Shown: positions 1-13,369, counted from the first letter of the stretch. The stretch: DNA of 64,000 nt from Neckera pumila (GCA_963969595.1 OZ018408.1:15683823-15747822), one strand, 5' to 3'. Made by a program: numbers and translations. The notes: a model not told the origin generated them from the letters alone.

Positions 1-508
1 CAAAATACTAAATTGTCAAGAATTTAATTATAGAATTGAAAAATGCTAATCCCAATGGTTGAAATGTTACAATAAATAATCTAAATCCTATGATTTTATT
101 TTTTTCAAGAAATATTGAAATTTGAGTAAGATAAAGGTCTTCAAAGTTTATTTTAGAGTAGAAAATCCATAACTACCCACAAACCATAAAAATCTTCATA
201 AGTTTTGACTCATTGATCAAAGCTTTTAATATTTATATAATTCTAGAAAATCAATTTCAATTTTTTTTTAAATTTAAAAAATGACTTTTTTTTATCTGCC
301 CGGATTGCCCAATTAAAAAATAAAGGAACGGATTACTCCATAATTTTTTACTCACATTTCCAAATGTCATGAAAATTAGTGCATATGAAAGATATTCCTC
401 ACGCCCACCTTCTATTAAAATTTTAGTCTAAAATATGGAAATCTTTGGTCACACATACCTGTCTAAAATTTCTATACAACCAAGAAATGTATGCCGGTCC
501 TTTAGGGA
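1..508 (-). mobile_element. TTAA-flanked CCCCTAAA element, subfamily B, cut by window start
   Basis: The right end GGTCCTTTAGGGA followed by TTAA (509-512) matches the terminal repeat of the dominant family. The interior runs as the reverse complement of the intact copy at 12,050-12,973: it shares the stretch about ctcattgatcaaagctttt, the cccggattgccc block and the cacccaccttctattaaaattt block. The other end lies outside the window. No coding capacity. Confidence 0.75.
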
Positions 509-512
509 TTAA

Positions 513-2277
513 CCTCTAAAAAACTAAAAAGACCATATTGGGCTTTTTTATTTTCAGACAAGACGTTGTAAATTTCAGAAAAATGTGTTTTTAAAAAAAC
601 ATATATTATGTTATTAGCTTTGTAATACATAAATTTGTGCTCAATTTGAATAAGTAGTTGAAGAATTATAAGGTAAAATGTGTTTTTGATCTCAACTCAT
701 GTAGCTTGGACAGTTTTTACTTTAAAAGAAATTTTAACCCAACCAAAAAATCATATAGCTAACTCATTCAAGTATATTCTTTCAAAATTTCAAAACAAAA
801 AAACTCAGTGGTTGTAAAATTTTTTCCATAACTTTGTATTTGCTTAGCTCATCTTCCAGTTTCTTTCTATCAAAATTTAAATGTCTCACAACCTTTTCAA
901 GTTAGTGATTCTTTAAAATTTAGTTTGAAATCTTCCCCTCCCCAAACTCAAATACAAAAGGTTTTTTACTTGCCCGACGTGCCCAAGTTGAGAATAAAAA
1001 GACCAAATTAGACATAACATTACAAGCATTGATCCAAATTCTATGAAATTTCTCTTGTATTCAAGACAAACTATGTTGCCCCTCTATGTGCAAAATTCCA
1101 ACATGATCAAAAAATTGATATTGCAAATTGTTTGTCCAAAATTGATACAAGACTTCTAAACACCCCTTAGTCACTTAGGGTTTAACCCCTAAGCGCTTGA
1201 ACGACTAGTTTATGGACAATGAACAAATTGAAATTCTTGTTTCTTTCTCATTATACTTAGATGGAAGTCATCCTAATTTGTTGAGATACTTTATTAAGTT
1301 GTTGTCCTACTGAATGGTTGAACTTGGTGCTACTTGAGTACATATTTTTCTAAAATTAAAAATGTGAAGTAAATCAAGTGGTTGACCAAGCTAAAATTGC
1401 ATTGACTCTAATTCAAAACTAGATTTGCAAAAATGAAGTCATAGATGTAAAAAACACCAAAATTTCAAAAAATCACAATGTTAAGAGAAACTCATTTCAA
1501 ATCCATTTTAACAAATAATACTCAAAAAATGAGAATAGTTTATTTGTAATCAAATTTAGAAGGAGTTTTGAAAGTTTCCTTTCAAAATTTATTTAAAAAT
1601 ATTGCTTATAGCATTGGTGAATCTAACCATACGATGGAATCTAAAACTCAAAATCTACAACTTTCATTTGAATATCACTTCCAAAATATTCTTCCAAATA
1701 GCAATTTATAATGATTTTTGTCAAATTGCCAATTTTAAAGAATACTCTGTACGTTCAGAGGTTAAACTTTAAAACTTCTAATGCAAAAAAGTCTAATTTA
1801 GAAGATGCAAATATGAATGCCTAATATAGCAAAGTACAGAAAAAAATTCACTTTGAACAATGATATCTAACAATCTATTTGGTCAAAGTTTTTGAAATTC
1901 TTTTAGCACATTCTCATATAAGTCTTGTGCAAAATCCTACCATTAAATATGCAAAAACTGTTTTATTTTTCTATTGGAGCTCTTTCCATTAAGTATGAGC
2001 TTTTGGATTAAAATATTAACCCTATATATAAGGATGCGGAGATCGAAAGTAATAGATGGATGACAAAGAATCTTTTTATTTAAGACAAAAGTGTAGATGT
2101 TTATTTTTCAAATTTTATGAAAAATGGGAGGTCTTGCACACTAGTTTGACCTCCAATGAGTGCTTTTGGAATTTCTTAAGCAAATGAATCATATTGTATT
2201 AAAACATTGTAAAATTAACTTGCAACTTACATTGCATTGGTCAAATGTGGCCAATGGATGACTTTTTAGATTACTAT
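513..2277. other. Gene-free AT-rich stretch, probable degraded repeats
   Basis: No reading frame here looks coding. CCTCTAAA directly after the TTAA at 509-512, and a TTAGGG-TTTAA-CCCCTAAG junction near 1,174-1,193, suggest one or two strongly decayed members of the TTAA family, but their interiors are too diverged to delimit. The rest is unassignable AT-rich sequence. Confidence 0.3.
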
Positions 2278-3325
2278 CTATACTTTAGGTTGTTTGTGTT
2301 TTGTTTGTTTGTTTGATACAAAATCGTGAATTGTCCGACGGCATTTTTGGTACCTTGGAAAGCTCTTTGCAAGGAGGGGTGCTCAAAACTTGATTCGTAG
2401 CATTTGGACCTACAGTGTGAAAGTTATTGGATTTCAAAGTTTTTATGAATCAAAAAACTAAATTAAATTATTTTTTATTTTAAAAAATCTGTAATTTTTA
2501 CATCGGATGTTCAAACACCACAAAGAAAAGCCCTTGCACTTGTTTGTGAAGAAACCTTTCAATTTGTACTAGTTTTGTGGCATTTGGACCTACTGTATGA
2601 AAATTATGGATAGTTTTCAATTTTAGAAAATGAATTAAATTATCTTTTATTTTTGGAAACACTGTAACTTTCACATTGCATTTCCAAAACCCACAAAACA
2701 AAGCCCTTGTACTCCTTTGTGCATAAATCTTTCTATTTGTATAAAAAATGCAACCTTTCAAAACTAGACAAATCCCTAACCTTCCTTTGTGTATTAAGAA
2801 AATATTTCAAAACTAGAAAATTTATTTTTATTTTATTTTGACTATGGCAACAATACAGCAATTTAGTCTATATTTTAATAGATTGTTTGATTTCTTTGTT
2901 TTGTTTTGTTTTATTTGTTATGTTGAGATCTAAAACAATGTGAATTCTTTGGAGGTATTATTGGTATTGTTGGAAAGTTCTTTGCAAGGAAGAATGCACA
3001 AACTTTGTTTCATGGCGTGTGGACCTATGGTGTGTAAGTTATTGAATTTCATAGTTTATGAATTAGAAAATTGAATAAAATCACCTTTTATTATAGAAAA
3101 ACAAATAACTTTCATATTGCATATCCAAATGGTACTAAGCAAAGCCCTTGCATTCATTTGTGTATAAAGCCTTCTATGCGTATCAAGAATGCAACCTTTG
3201 ACATCGTAAAAAATCCGCCTTGCTTTCCTTCATGCATTAAAAGATTATTTTTGGATAAAGAAATTCAAAAAAAATTTAATCTTATTTTTACTGTAGCAAT
3301 AGCACAAGATACACTAGTCTATACT
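2278..3325. repeat. Dispersed repeat R2, two adjacent units with inverted arms
   Basis: Each unit begins about CTATACTTTAGGTTGTTTGT and contains an imperfect palindrome: an arm with ttgttttgtggcatttggac and gtgtgaaagttat, then its reverse complement ataactttcacat...gtccaaa...ccacaaaacaaagc. Units start near 2,278 and 2,870. The same unit recurs at 4.26-5.1, 6.9-7.6 and 25.56-26.22 kb. It is non-coding; the short open frames on either strand are reflections of the palindrome. Confidence 0.6.
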
Positions 3326-3329
3326 TTAA

Positions 3330-4252
3330 CCCTTAAAGTCCCAAGGCCATTTTTCTGTCAAAAACCACTCAAATCTACCATTTTGGCTACGTTCACCGAA
3401 GAACACAAAAAAAACTTTTTAAGAATCTAATTGTAGAATCTTGTACTTCACTTTTCAAAGATCATGTAGTAAAAATTTCATGAAGTTTGACCGTATCAAT
3501 TGAAAGATATTAGCATTCAAAGTTGAAAAAGAAAGTTTTTATGAACACTGACCTGCAATTTCAAATGACTTTGACCGACATTTAAGGAAATGTTTTGCAC
3601 TAAAAAATTTGATTTAAAAAAAAAAATTTGTTGAAGATGTAAGTTGAAAGTCTACAAATTTTTTTAAAAAAAACACACATTTGATTTTCATTCTTTAAAA
3701 AATTGTTAAACAGAAATAAGTCCAAGATTGAAGAAAACACTAAATTGTTAATAGCTCTTAGATGGGATTGAAGTACAATAATTCCAATGATGAGATTATT
3801 TCAGCAAGCAAACACAACATTCTAAAAAAGAAAATTGTAAGAAATTGTAAAAATTGCATTCAGAAATGAATCCTACAAGTTATTTTCTCAAAAAGATTGA
3901 TTAATATTGCCCAAAAAACAAGATTGCTCGTAACTTGCTCATTATTAGTCCAAATAAAATGAATCAAAGGTTCACATGTAGAAAAAATATAAAGTTTCAG
4001 AGAAAACAAATATAAAAACTTATTTTGACTTCTTGCAAAAAAATTGTGTTGCCCGCAGAGTTCAATTTGAGGCTTTTTGTGGTATAATTTTTTTTCCCGG
4101 GCACCAATTGAAATAAAAATTATATTTTTACAAAGCTAATCAGTTTTTCTATCTTATGGAAAAGTTTCAAAAAGTTTCACTAAAAAACTGAGCCTGTAGA
4201 TATTTGCCCAAAATTTGATTTGTCCCCCGAGGGGACAATATGACTTTAGGGG
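3330..4252 (+). mobile_element. TTAA-flanked CCCCTAAA element, subfamily A, complete
   Basis: This 923-bp element is flanked by TTAA at 3,326-3,329 and 4,253-4,256. The left end is CCCTTAAAGTCCCAAGGCC, and the right end carries the small subterminal palindrome TTGTCCCCCGAGGGGACAA just before CTTTAGGGG. It lies inside an R2 repeat: the flanks ctatacTTAA and TTAAgttaggttg rejoin to a sequence like the undisturbed R2 start at 2,278. No transposase is encoded. Confidence 0.8.
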
Positions 4253-4256
4253 TTAA

Positions 4257-5110
4257 GTTAGGTTGTTTGTTTGTTTTGTTTGTTTGATGTGCTGAGCTCT
4301 AAAAAAATGCAAGGCGTTGGAAAGCTCTTTGCAAAGAGGGATGCTTGGATTTTGTTTCATGGCATTTGGACCGACGGTTAAGTTATTGAACTTCAAAGTT
4401 TTTTATGAATTTGAAAATCGAATTAAATTATCATTTATTTTGGAAAATACATAACTTTCACATCACATGTTCAAACACCACAAAACAAAGCTTTCGCACA
4501 CTTTTGTGCATAAAGCTTTCTATTCATATCAAAAACTCAACCTCTCACATTGCAACAATGCCCTTGCACTCCTTTGTGCATAAATATATTGAATTTCAAA
4601 TTTTTTTATAAATAAGAAAATTAGAAAATTATTTGATATTTTATTTGACTGAGGTTGTTTATTTTGTTTTGTTGATATTCTAAGATCTAATAAACCATGA
4701 GTCCTCCAATAGCATTCTTGACGCCATTGAAAAGACCTGAGCATGGAGGGGTGCATGGACTTTGTTTTGTGGCGTGTGGACATACAATGTGAAAGTTATT
4801 GAGTTTCAAAGTTTTTAGGAATGAAAAAATTGAATAAAATTATCATCTATTTTGGAAAATCCATAACTTTCACATCGCATGTCCAAACGCCACAAAATAA
4901 AGCTTTTGCATTCCTTTGTGTTTAAAGCTTTCTATTCGTACCAAGGATGCAACTTCTCACACTAAATTGTGAATATTATTGAATTTCAAAGTTTTAATGA
5001 ATAAAAAATTTAGAAAACTAATATAAAAGTAAAGTACTTTTACTTTGATTTTATTTGTGGCACAGTACAAAACACACACTAGTTTTGTACCTTAAATTAG
5101 GTTATTTATT
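4257..5110. repeat. Dispersed repeat R2, two units
   Basis: It starts with ttaggttgtttgtttgttttg and carries the same palindromic arms as the units at 2.28-3.33 kb. The second unit begins near 4,647. The right part runs into a reversed TTAA element at about 5,125. Confidence 0.55.
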
Positions 5111-5124
5111 TGTTTTTTTAGAAT

Positions 5125-5964
5125 TTTTTTTTGAAGATAGAAAAACTGATAAGTTTTTTGGAAATATAATTTTTTTCACAATTGGTGCCCGGGAAAAAAA
5201 GTTATGACCAAATAAGCTCAAAACAGGGGAGGGCGGGCAACCAGGGCAGCAAAAAAAAATGGACAAAAATTTGAAGTTTTTTATTAATATTTTTTTCTCA
5301 TAGATTATATTTTTTTCTATTTGGAAAGCTTTGATTCATTTCACTTGGATTTGTTATGAGAAAGTTAAGGACATTCTTGTTTTTCAGGCAGTTAGAGCAT
5401 CCTTTTGAAAAAAATAACTTCTAGGCTGCATTTTTTAATGCAATTTTTCAAATTTTTCAGTTTTTTTTTGTATGGTTTGTATCAATTGCTAGAACAATCT
5501 CACCATTGGAATTAGTACATTTTAATTCCATCTAAATTATATGAATATTTTAGATTTTCCTTCTAACTTGTAATTACTTCTACTTAATAAATTTTTTTAA
5601 ATGATAACTAAGTTTTCTTATTTTCTATTTTTTTTCCTAGACTCTCAACTCAATTCTCCACTACAGAGATTTAAAGCTCAAAACTCTATAGTGCAAAAAT
5701 TTTAAGATAAAAATGTTCAAAGTCAAAAAATCTAGTCCCGCAATGTGCTGAAAAACTTGTTTTTTTCACTTTAAACGCAGATATCCTGCAATTTGTGCGG
5801 TCAAAAATTTTGAAATTTTTTCCACACACTCTCATACTAGTTAAGTGTAATATCTTATGTTTAGATGTGAAAAAAAAACATTTTTCAATTTTTTTTCCTT
5901 TTTGCTATAAACATGGCAATTTTGAGTGTTTTTTGGCAGAAAAAGGTCCTTGGTCCTTTAGGGG
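5125..5964 (-). mobile_element. TTAA element, subfamily A, reversed, 5'-truncated
   Basis: Within this copy the subfamily-A blocks aattggtgcccggg, aaataagctcaaaaca and gggcgggca appear in reverse order. It ends TTGGTCCTTTAGGGG at 5,964, followed by TTAA (5,965-5,968), which also serves as the left flank of the next element. Confidence 0.65.
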
Positions 5965-5968
5965 TTAA

Positions 5969-6869
5969 CCCCTAAAAGACCAACATGCATTTTTGTGGGC
6001 AGGTACGTACGACTAGAGATTTCTACATTTTTGGCTGAAATTTTAATAGAAGGTGGAGGCAAGGAATATCTTTCATATGCACTAAATTTCATGACATTTG
6101 GAAATACGAGTCAAAAGTTATGGCCTAATATGTTACTTGTTTTCGTAACTTGGCAGTCCAGGCCGATCAAAAAATCACCTTTTCGAAAAAAAAAATTTGA
6201 AATTAATTTTCTAGAGTTATATACAAACAAAAAGCTTTGAATCATCCCATTTTGATCAAAGAGTCAAAAATTATGAAGATTTTTAGTTTGTGGGCAATTA
6301 TGGATTCTCTACTCTAAAATAAACTTTGAAGTCCTTTATCTTACTCAATTTTCAATATTTTTTGAAAAAAAAAATCCTAGGATGTAGATTATTTATTACA
6401 ACATTGCCACCATTGGCATTAGCATTTTTCAATTCCATAATTAAATTCCTGACAATTTTGTATTTTGAATCATTCTCTACTATTATCTACTTACTACTTT
6501 TTCCTATATGTTGTATAATTCCACATGAAGTAAAAATTTTCAAGCATATAGACAATTTGTCTAATAAAAGAATCCAAAGAAGCACCATCATTTTGGACAT
6601 TTTTTCATCAAAAAGTGAGCTTGTGAAGTGTTACTGCCCTGTTTTTTGCAAGGCCAAAAAAATGGTTTTAGTGAATTTGAATGCTTATATCTTGCAATCC
6701 ATGTGGTGAAATTCTTGAAATTTTTACCAGACATTTTCAAGTCTTCATACTACAAGAGCCTACGATTACATCTGTCAAAAAAAGTTTTTTTCCAAAAATT
6801 TGGTACTTGTACTAAAAATGGCAATTTTTGAGCAATTTCGGTGAGAATATAGTCATAGAACCTTAGGGG
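5969..6869 (+). mobile_element. TTAA element, subfamily B, complete
   Basis: A 901-bp copy beginning CCCCTAAAAGACCAACATGC and ending ACCTTAGGGG, flanked by TTAA at 5,965-5,968 and 6,870-6,873. The interior matches the copies at 12.05 and 15.27 kb. The open frames over 6.0-6.8 kb are chance frames in repeat sequence and are broken in the sister copies. Confidence 0.75.
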
Positions 6870-6873
6870 TTAA

Positions 6874-7640
6874 TGCCGTTGGAAAGTTGTCTACAAGGAG
6901 GGATGCGCGGGCTCTGTTTAGTAACATTTGGACCTATGGTGTGAATGCTATTGAATTTTTATTTATTTTTGAATGAAAAAATTAGAAAGTTATTTTTATT
7001 TTTGTTTTATTATATTGTGGCATGGCACATGGCACATGGCACATGGTACTTAAAATAAAAATTGGCAAAGTACTTTGGTGATAGGTCTCTAGAAACAGAT
7101 TTCTGGTGAAATCAACAAAATAGTGACCGAGACAACTCGACCAAATCAATAGAGTTCTATTAAATTCTTGTATTTTCTACCAATGTCTCCATTTCAGCAA
7201 TCCATACCTTAACCGTTAAAGGACGGATTGGTGACCGTGGAAATGATCTATTTTGGAACATTGAGAATCATTGGGGTAAAAGAATCCAAAATACTTATTG
7301 AAAATCAAGCTAGTGGAGAAGTTCTCCACTTTTCACACAAAATTTTGGAGATGAGTAGCTGCACTTTTGTCCTACACAAGCTAATTCCTTGTCATTCATC
7401 GGACACCAAACATCTACAGTGTCTTTTATGGATTGAATCAGGTTGTTTGTTTGTTATAGTGAAATCTCTTGGACTGTGCATCTTTCAGTCGCATTGTTTG
7501 TTGCAGTCAAAAAGCTCTCTAAGTGAGGAGGGATGCATGGGCTTTGTTTTGTGGCATTCCGACTCACAAAAGGAAAGATATTGAATTTCAAATTTTTACA
7601 AACTAAAAAAATTAAAAAAATTACTTTTGCTTTTTATTTT
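6874..7640. repeat. R2 remnants and unassigned AT-rich sequence
   Basis: Two partial R2 units (about 6,874-7,020 and 7,440-7,620) show the diagnostic caaggagggatgc, ctttgttttgtggcatt and ttgaatttcaaa blocks. The piece between them is not recognised. Confidence 0.4.
7018..7047. repeat. Microsatellite, GGCACAT x3
   Basis: Three perfect head-to-tail copies of a 7-bp unit (ggcacat), with a partial copy at each side. Confidence 0.8.
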
Positions 7641-8300
7641 GGCTGTAACAACGGCACAGAACACACTGCCAATCTCTGATGAAAGCAGACATGAAATTAT
7701 CCTTTCAGATGATGATGCTCCATGTGTTTTTGTCTGTTTGCTCCATTCTGTTAAGTGTGGAAAGCCTCCAACCTTTTGGCTGACGATGTGGTGCTCATGT
7801 GTCCAAATCATGTCATTTCTCCAGATTCCTCCCAGCCCATTATTGAAACCTCTAAATTTCATGATTTGTGTAAAAAAAGAAAAAAAAGAAAAAACCTGTA
7901 GACCTCAAAAAAATCTCACTGCCACTCCTAGTCAAAAGTTTGATGTTATTATTAGCCAGCTCTATAGTCTATAGTCTATCATATTACACAAGTGCAGTAG
8001 GGGAGACAACCCATTTCCACTTACGCATGTCTGCAAGGGGGGTTTCTTCAGCGGGGAAATTTATCTGTGTGCAGAAATAGAGTTAGGAAGGTTTTCATAA
8101 TTTTCCAGATTTTTATTTTTCGAAACGCATTTACTATGAATTTTGTAGTTGAAGATTTGTTCAACCATTTCAACCATTTCAACCATTTCTCATCATATAG
8201 ACTTTCCTATTTTCAACCAAGGGCTGGTTGTAAAATCCACCAAGGGTTGGTTGCAATATTGAAAGTCTTGCAGACAATCCTAATGTGCCACAATTGTCTC
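7640..8300. other. No gene recognised; short 9-bp tandem repeat inside
   Basis: No supported gene. The 9-bp unit caaccattt occurs three times in tandem at 8,161-8,189. The rest is unique-looking, moderately AT-rich sequence. Confidence 0.4.
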
Positions 8301-9476
8301 TAAAACCATGCCATAATTAATAACTGCTCATCTGCTCCTTCATGGAAAGAAAACATGCTACATGCACAGACTGTCTCTATTCCATATGGTTCTACATGTG
8401 CCATAGTAGGCATATGCTCAAGACAACTATTTATAATCCCAGATCTAGCAGTTGATTTGACACGCAGGGGAATTGTCCGACGAATTCGAGTTGTCCAAAT
8501 AAAGAAGGGGCAGAGGCGTTCAACCCACCTTCTATTTGCAGGGGACATTCTCTCCACTCAATATGATCCAGAGAGATGGAAATGGACTAATGGCAAACTA
8601 CTCATGGAATATACAGCAGCCATCGCTTGAAAACTCCTTATCACCTCGACTCAGCTGAAGCGTTCCATACCATCGAAGTGGCCTAAGCTACTCACACGTT
8701 GTTTCACCCCACCATGGAGAGATATCTGGATGAAAGTCCGCCCTCATAAAGATGCAGCATTCATATGGTCTATATGGCATAATGCTGTAGCAGTCAATTC
8801 TTGGCGGGCACAAATTGCTCCCGATATTGACCAATCTTGTGTATGTTGCAGTTTAGGAGCCATAGAAACTCCTATCCATGGATTTTTTGAGTACTCTCAT
8901 GCCCAAGAAATCCGGGACTATGCATTATCGATTATGCACCACTTTCGTTGTGTATCTCTAGTCCTGGGCCCCCATAGTAGACTTGAGATACACAACGAAA
9001 GTGTATAGGGTACACCTACCCTCTGAATGTTTCATAGATTCTGCACATTATTATCACTTAGTTAGGGGGGTGCCCTTTGGCTTTGCTGGATCTCGCGTAA
9101 TCACATGGTTTTTGTGCAAGACCACTGGCCCACTGTTCTTCTCCCAAAATCACTATGCAATGCTCTTCTTGATTTAGGCGGGGCGGCCTTGCTCAAGACT
9201 GAGCTCACTGCTTGTCATTGGCCTCAACATTTAGATAGAACTTGGTCTAGGTTCACTAATATTTGGCTCCAAACTCCAGTTTTGCGACTAGGGGTGGCTA
9301 CTCAGTTAGTTGGAGAAAAGAGGGCCCTCCCCTCTGCTCCTTCATTTGATTCTTTGTGTTCTTTGTCTTGTTGCTCATCTTCTCTTCATTTGTCTAGCCT
9401 TTGGCTTGGAGGTTACTTTGGTTCTTTTAATACAATGGTTTCCATTTGTTATAAAAAAAAAACAAAAAAAAAAACA
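8300..9476 (+). mobile_element. LINE (non-LTR retrotransposon) 3' remnant with A-rich tail
   Basis: The piece consists of the C-terminal end of an ORF2-like frame (annotated separately), a short 3' region, and an A-rich tail at about 9,450-9,476 on the plus strand, as expected for a LINE copied from its RNA 3' end and 5'-truncated. The exact left boundary is unclear; 8,300 is where similarity to ORF2 could begin. Confidence 0.55.
8355..9008 (+). pseudogene. LINE ORF2 C-terminus with zf-RVT domain, decayed
   Basis: Reading one frame from 8,355 through an in-frame TGA (8,628-8,630) gives a protein ending in a zf-RVT-like segment: FIWSIWHNAVAVNSWRA, then CVCC, then ETPIHGFFEYSHAQE. This is the usual LINE reverse-transcriptase C-terminus with W-x-AVxVxSWRA, a Cys pair, then H and an acidic stretch. 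The reverse-transcriptase core and endonuclease are missing. An 18-bp inverted repeat (8,941-8,958 and 8,985-9,002) sits exactly where homology fades, suggesting a local inversion or template-switch event. The frame at 9,105-9,503 may be the last, frameshifted part of ORF2. Non-functional. Confidence 0.6.
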
Positions 9477-12045
9477 GGCTACATAGCCAGAATAGGAAGG
9501 TAGTCGGGAATGGATTCCCTCCCGTACTGTTTTTTGCTATTGTAGCTGTGGTAAGGTGGGCCCTTTATTCATTAAATGAAAAGAGTTTGCATACAGCCAC
9601 TTTGAAGTTTGGTCATCATTAGTTTGTTTTTTTCAGAGCAGACTCCCTCCACCTCCATTGAGTTTATAGTATTGCGGAGGTCGTTTTGCACCCTTTGTTT
9701 TGCCCTTACGGAAAATCCAGAAACGTTATATTTGCAACTCATGATAAAATTTGCAAATTCTTGAACTCATATTTGCAATCAGAAGCCCCAAATTAGCTTT
9801 AGGAAGGTGTTAACAATTGAACAAAGATGGCACAAAATAGGGGGTCTTTTCTTTTCATTCACCCTTGTTTTACCTCCACACAAGGCTCATTGCACTACAC
9901 TACTCAACTACTCGACCCCTCCACTGACCTCATGCAAGCTGAATCAAAAACAAGTTGGGACTTGTGATGCTTGGTTGGAGCCTTGGAGGGCAGCTTGCTT
10001 TGAGATGTAAGGTAACTACATCTAAGATCGCATGCATAAGCTCTGTAGCATGTCCAATATTCTCTAGAAAATGAACAATAATTTTTGCATAAAGGTGAAG
10101 GACAATGCTACTAGTCCCATAATTTTAGACACATTGTGAATTAGTTACAAATTTTCAAAGACGCAAGGTGAGGATTCTAGATGTGTCATGTAGGTGATGC
10201 CAAAATCCATTTGATGCACATGAAGAAATGACACTAGTAGTATAATAACATGTCATAGAGAAAAGTTAAAACAACAAAAAATGTAACTAAAATGGACCAC
10301 TTGTGAGGTTGCCACCTCTACAATATTATAAATAGAATTGCACACTAATCAAAATAGACTTTAACTCCACCTTACACTTGTCATTGAAATGTGGACCATT
10401 TTGGTTATACTTGCTATTCATTTTTCCTTCCAAAATAGGGGTCAATTTTGAGGATTGGTCCATTTTAGGGGTAGTTACCTTAATTTTTTCTTGGCATCGA
10501 GTCCAACTTTTTCTCTCATAAAAAACAAGTGACAAACTAAAATGATTGTGGGAAGGCATTATTTTAATAAGAGTACAAGGAACTTGGAAACATATAAAGT
10601 TATTACCTCATAAAAATTAGTAATGTTGATACGAGTGTTGATAGTAATGTTTATGACAACATTCTTCATCTCAAAGATAGGGACCTTTGTTTTCTTTAAA
10701 AAAACTTGAATGTATACTTGTCATAAATTGGGAACCACTAGAATACAAATATTTCTTGTTATAATAGCACTATAGAAGGACCCCTTTGCCTTCCTATTCA
10801 AGAATGTTATGACCTAGGCAAAAGAAAGAAGGTTAATTCAGCTTTGAAAGATTTGTATGAATGAAGTGTTTGTTGGGAATGAATCAACTATCTAAGCCTC
10901 ATGGAGCTAGATAGTGAATTCTCATCCTTAATAATTCAATTAGAATTTGACTCTATAAAAATCGACAAGTTCCTTCTACCAAAAAGATCTCAGGTCCCCA
11001 TATGACAATAATATTATTTGACTTCCAACTCTAGTAGAATGGACTATAGTAGTAAGCACCTTTGCCAATGCTTAAATTTGAATTTAAGATCATACCACTG
11101 GTGTGCTAAGGCGAAAGTCCCTGAGCTCAAGCCTTTAGTCACCTACCTAGTATTTAGACCAACACACTTCAAAAGGTTTGCACTTTTGCTAGACCAAATC
11201 TAGCCACCAAGTCCTATTCCTTAGGCACCCAAATTCTCCAAAAGTTATGTCATGTAGGCGTTTTGCAATGATGTAGGACTTTGGACATAGTGTGAAGCAT
11301 GAAGTTCCAATTTTTAACTCTCCACTAATTAATTTTTGAGAATTTGGACTTGGGACATAGTGTGAAGTGTCCCTAAGTTGGCATCAAATCAAATCCTGAA
11401 ATATAAAAAAAAGAATCAAGGGCAATACTAAAAATAAGAAGTAGAAGTCCAAATAGAAGAAGGTAAAAATCCATGTTGTAAATAGAAGGCAACACAATGA
11501 GAAACCAAATTAGTCAGTTATCACTCTTAACCCTTAAAGGTCCACGCATCCAAAAAGTGGATGCGCTTTGGTCAACCTCGATTGTAAGTTTCAAAATAAC
11601 TATTTCTAGAATTTGACTTTACTAAGAAAATGGAACTTGACAAGTTTGGTTTCTATTTCATTTCAAAATTTTGAAAAATGTCAAAAAATTGAAAAAGTTA
11701 TTGCAATTAAAAGCTCCATGTTCCAGAATCCAAATAACATAGTATGGTGTGTTTTTCATTTATAATTTCTTTTGATAAAAAAATTTATATTTAACTTATA
11801 GAATTATGTTTCTCATTCCATCCTTCATTTATGATTAAAAATTACAGATTATTCTAATATATATTATAATTTATATAATTTGATTTCCACCTTTAGCTTT
11901 AAAAAATCACAATAATTTGGATTTTTCCATCAAAATTATTGAAAAAAGAAATAGAAAATGCATTTTTCCACTAGCAAAAAATATCAAAATTTTATAGATC
12001 TATTAAATATAAGGATAAATTGATGTTTGATAGTTGAATTTGACT
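9477..12045. other. No gene or recognised repeat
   Basis: About 2.5 kb of mostly AT-rich sequence. Open frames are all under 80 codons and lack coding character. A possible relic of a TTAA element end (cttaacccttaaaggtcc) lies near 11,528. Confidence 0.4.
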
Positions 12046-12049
12046 TTAA

Positions 12050-12973
12050 CCCCTAAAGGACCAACATGCGTTTTTTGGCCGTATAGAAATTTTGGGCAAG
12101 TACGTGTGACTAGAGATATCCATATTTGAGGCTGAAATTTTAATAGAAGGTGGGGGCGAGGAATATCTTCATGTATACCAAGTTTCATGACATTTCGAAA
12201 TACGAGTCAAAAGTTGTGACCTAATATGTTGCTTTTTTTTGTAACCGGGCAGTTTGGGCAGATCAGAAAAAATCATTTTTTCCGGAATTTTTTTTTTGAA
12301 ATTGGTTCTCTACATTTATATATACTTAAAAAGCTTTGAGTCACTCCATTTCAATCAATGAGTCAAAAGTTATGAGGGTTTTGGGTTTGCAGGCAGTTAT
12401 GGATTCTCTACTCTAAAAAAATCTTTAAAGTCGTTTATTTAACTCAATTTTCAATATTTTTGGAAAAAAATAAAATCTTAGAATGTAGATTGATTATTAC
12501 AACATTAAAACCGTTGGGATTGGCATTTTTAAATTCCATGATTAAAATTTTAACAATTTAGTATTTTGAGTCATTTTCTACTTCTTTCTACTTACTATTT
12601 TTTTCCTATATGTTGTACAATTCCAAATGATGTGAAATTTTTCATGCATATAGACAACTTGTTTAGGAAACTGAATTCAAAGAAGCACCACCTTTTTCGG
12701 CATTTTTTCATTGAAAAGTGAGCTTGCAAAGTGCAGCTGCCTGGTTTTTCGCAGAATTGAAAAAATGGTTTTCAAGACTTTGAATGCTTATATCTTATGA
12801 TCCACACGGTGGAATTTTCTGAAATTTTTACCACATGTTTTCAAAATATCATATTACAAGATCCTACGGTTATATGTGTCAAAAATTGTTTTTTTCCAAA
12901 AATTTGGTAGTTGTATTAGAAATGGCAGTTTTGGAGCGTTTTTGGTGATTACATAGTCATGAAACTTTAGGGG
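12050..12973 (+). mobile_element. TTAA element, subfamily B, complete and young-looking
   Basis: A 924-bp copy flanked by TTAA at 12,046-12,049 and 12,974-12,977. It starts CCCCTAAAGGACCAACATGC and ends AAACTTTAGGGG. It is nearly identical along its length to the nested copy at 15,274-16,193, so both were probably mobilised in the same recent burst. It encodes no transposase and must be moved in trans. Confidence 0.85.
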
Positions 12974-13369
12974 TTAAGGTCTTTGTTGTGGTTGTTTTGG
13001 GTGTAAAAAATAAAAAAACCAATTGAAATTTTTTTATACTAATCTCTATTGCTACCCTTAAGTCTTGAAAAAATTTAAAATCATTTGGATTATTTTGCTA
13101 TTTTTACTTATTTATGGTCATAATTTGCAACAAAAATGATAACAATTACAATTTTTCACAAATCAAATTGAAATTTTCCACAATGATGTATGATTTAGAA
13201 TCTCAATTGATAGAAATATAAAAAAAAAAATTAAACGATTTAAAATACTCAATTTAGCTCAGAGAGGAAGTTTGACCATTTCATAATGGATCAAGACGTT
13301 TAAGGATTAATTGGTCAGTCCATTAAGAGTAGGGTGTTAGACAAGTAATCAGTCAAGTTGGAAAGGATT

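Noticed and set aside
3071..7584. Frames of 80-127 codons in the first 8 kb
   Set aside because: All fall in TTAA elements or R2 repeats and are broken or shifted in sister copies; Phe/Ile/Lys-rich composition is typical of AT-rich non-coding DNA.
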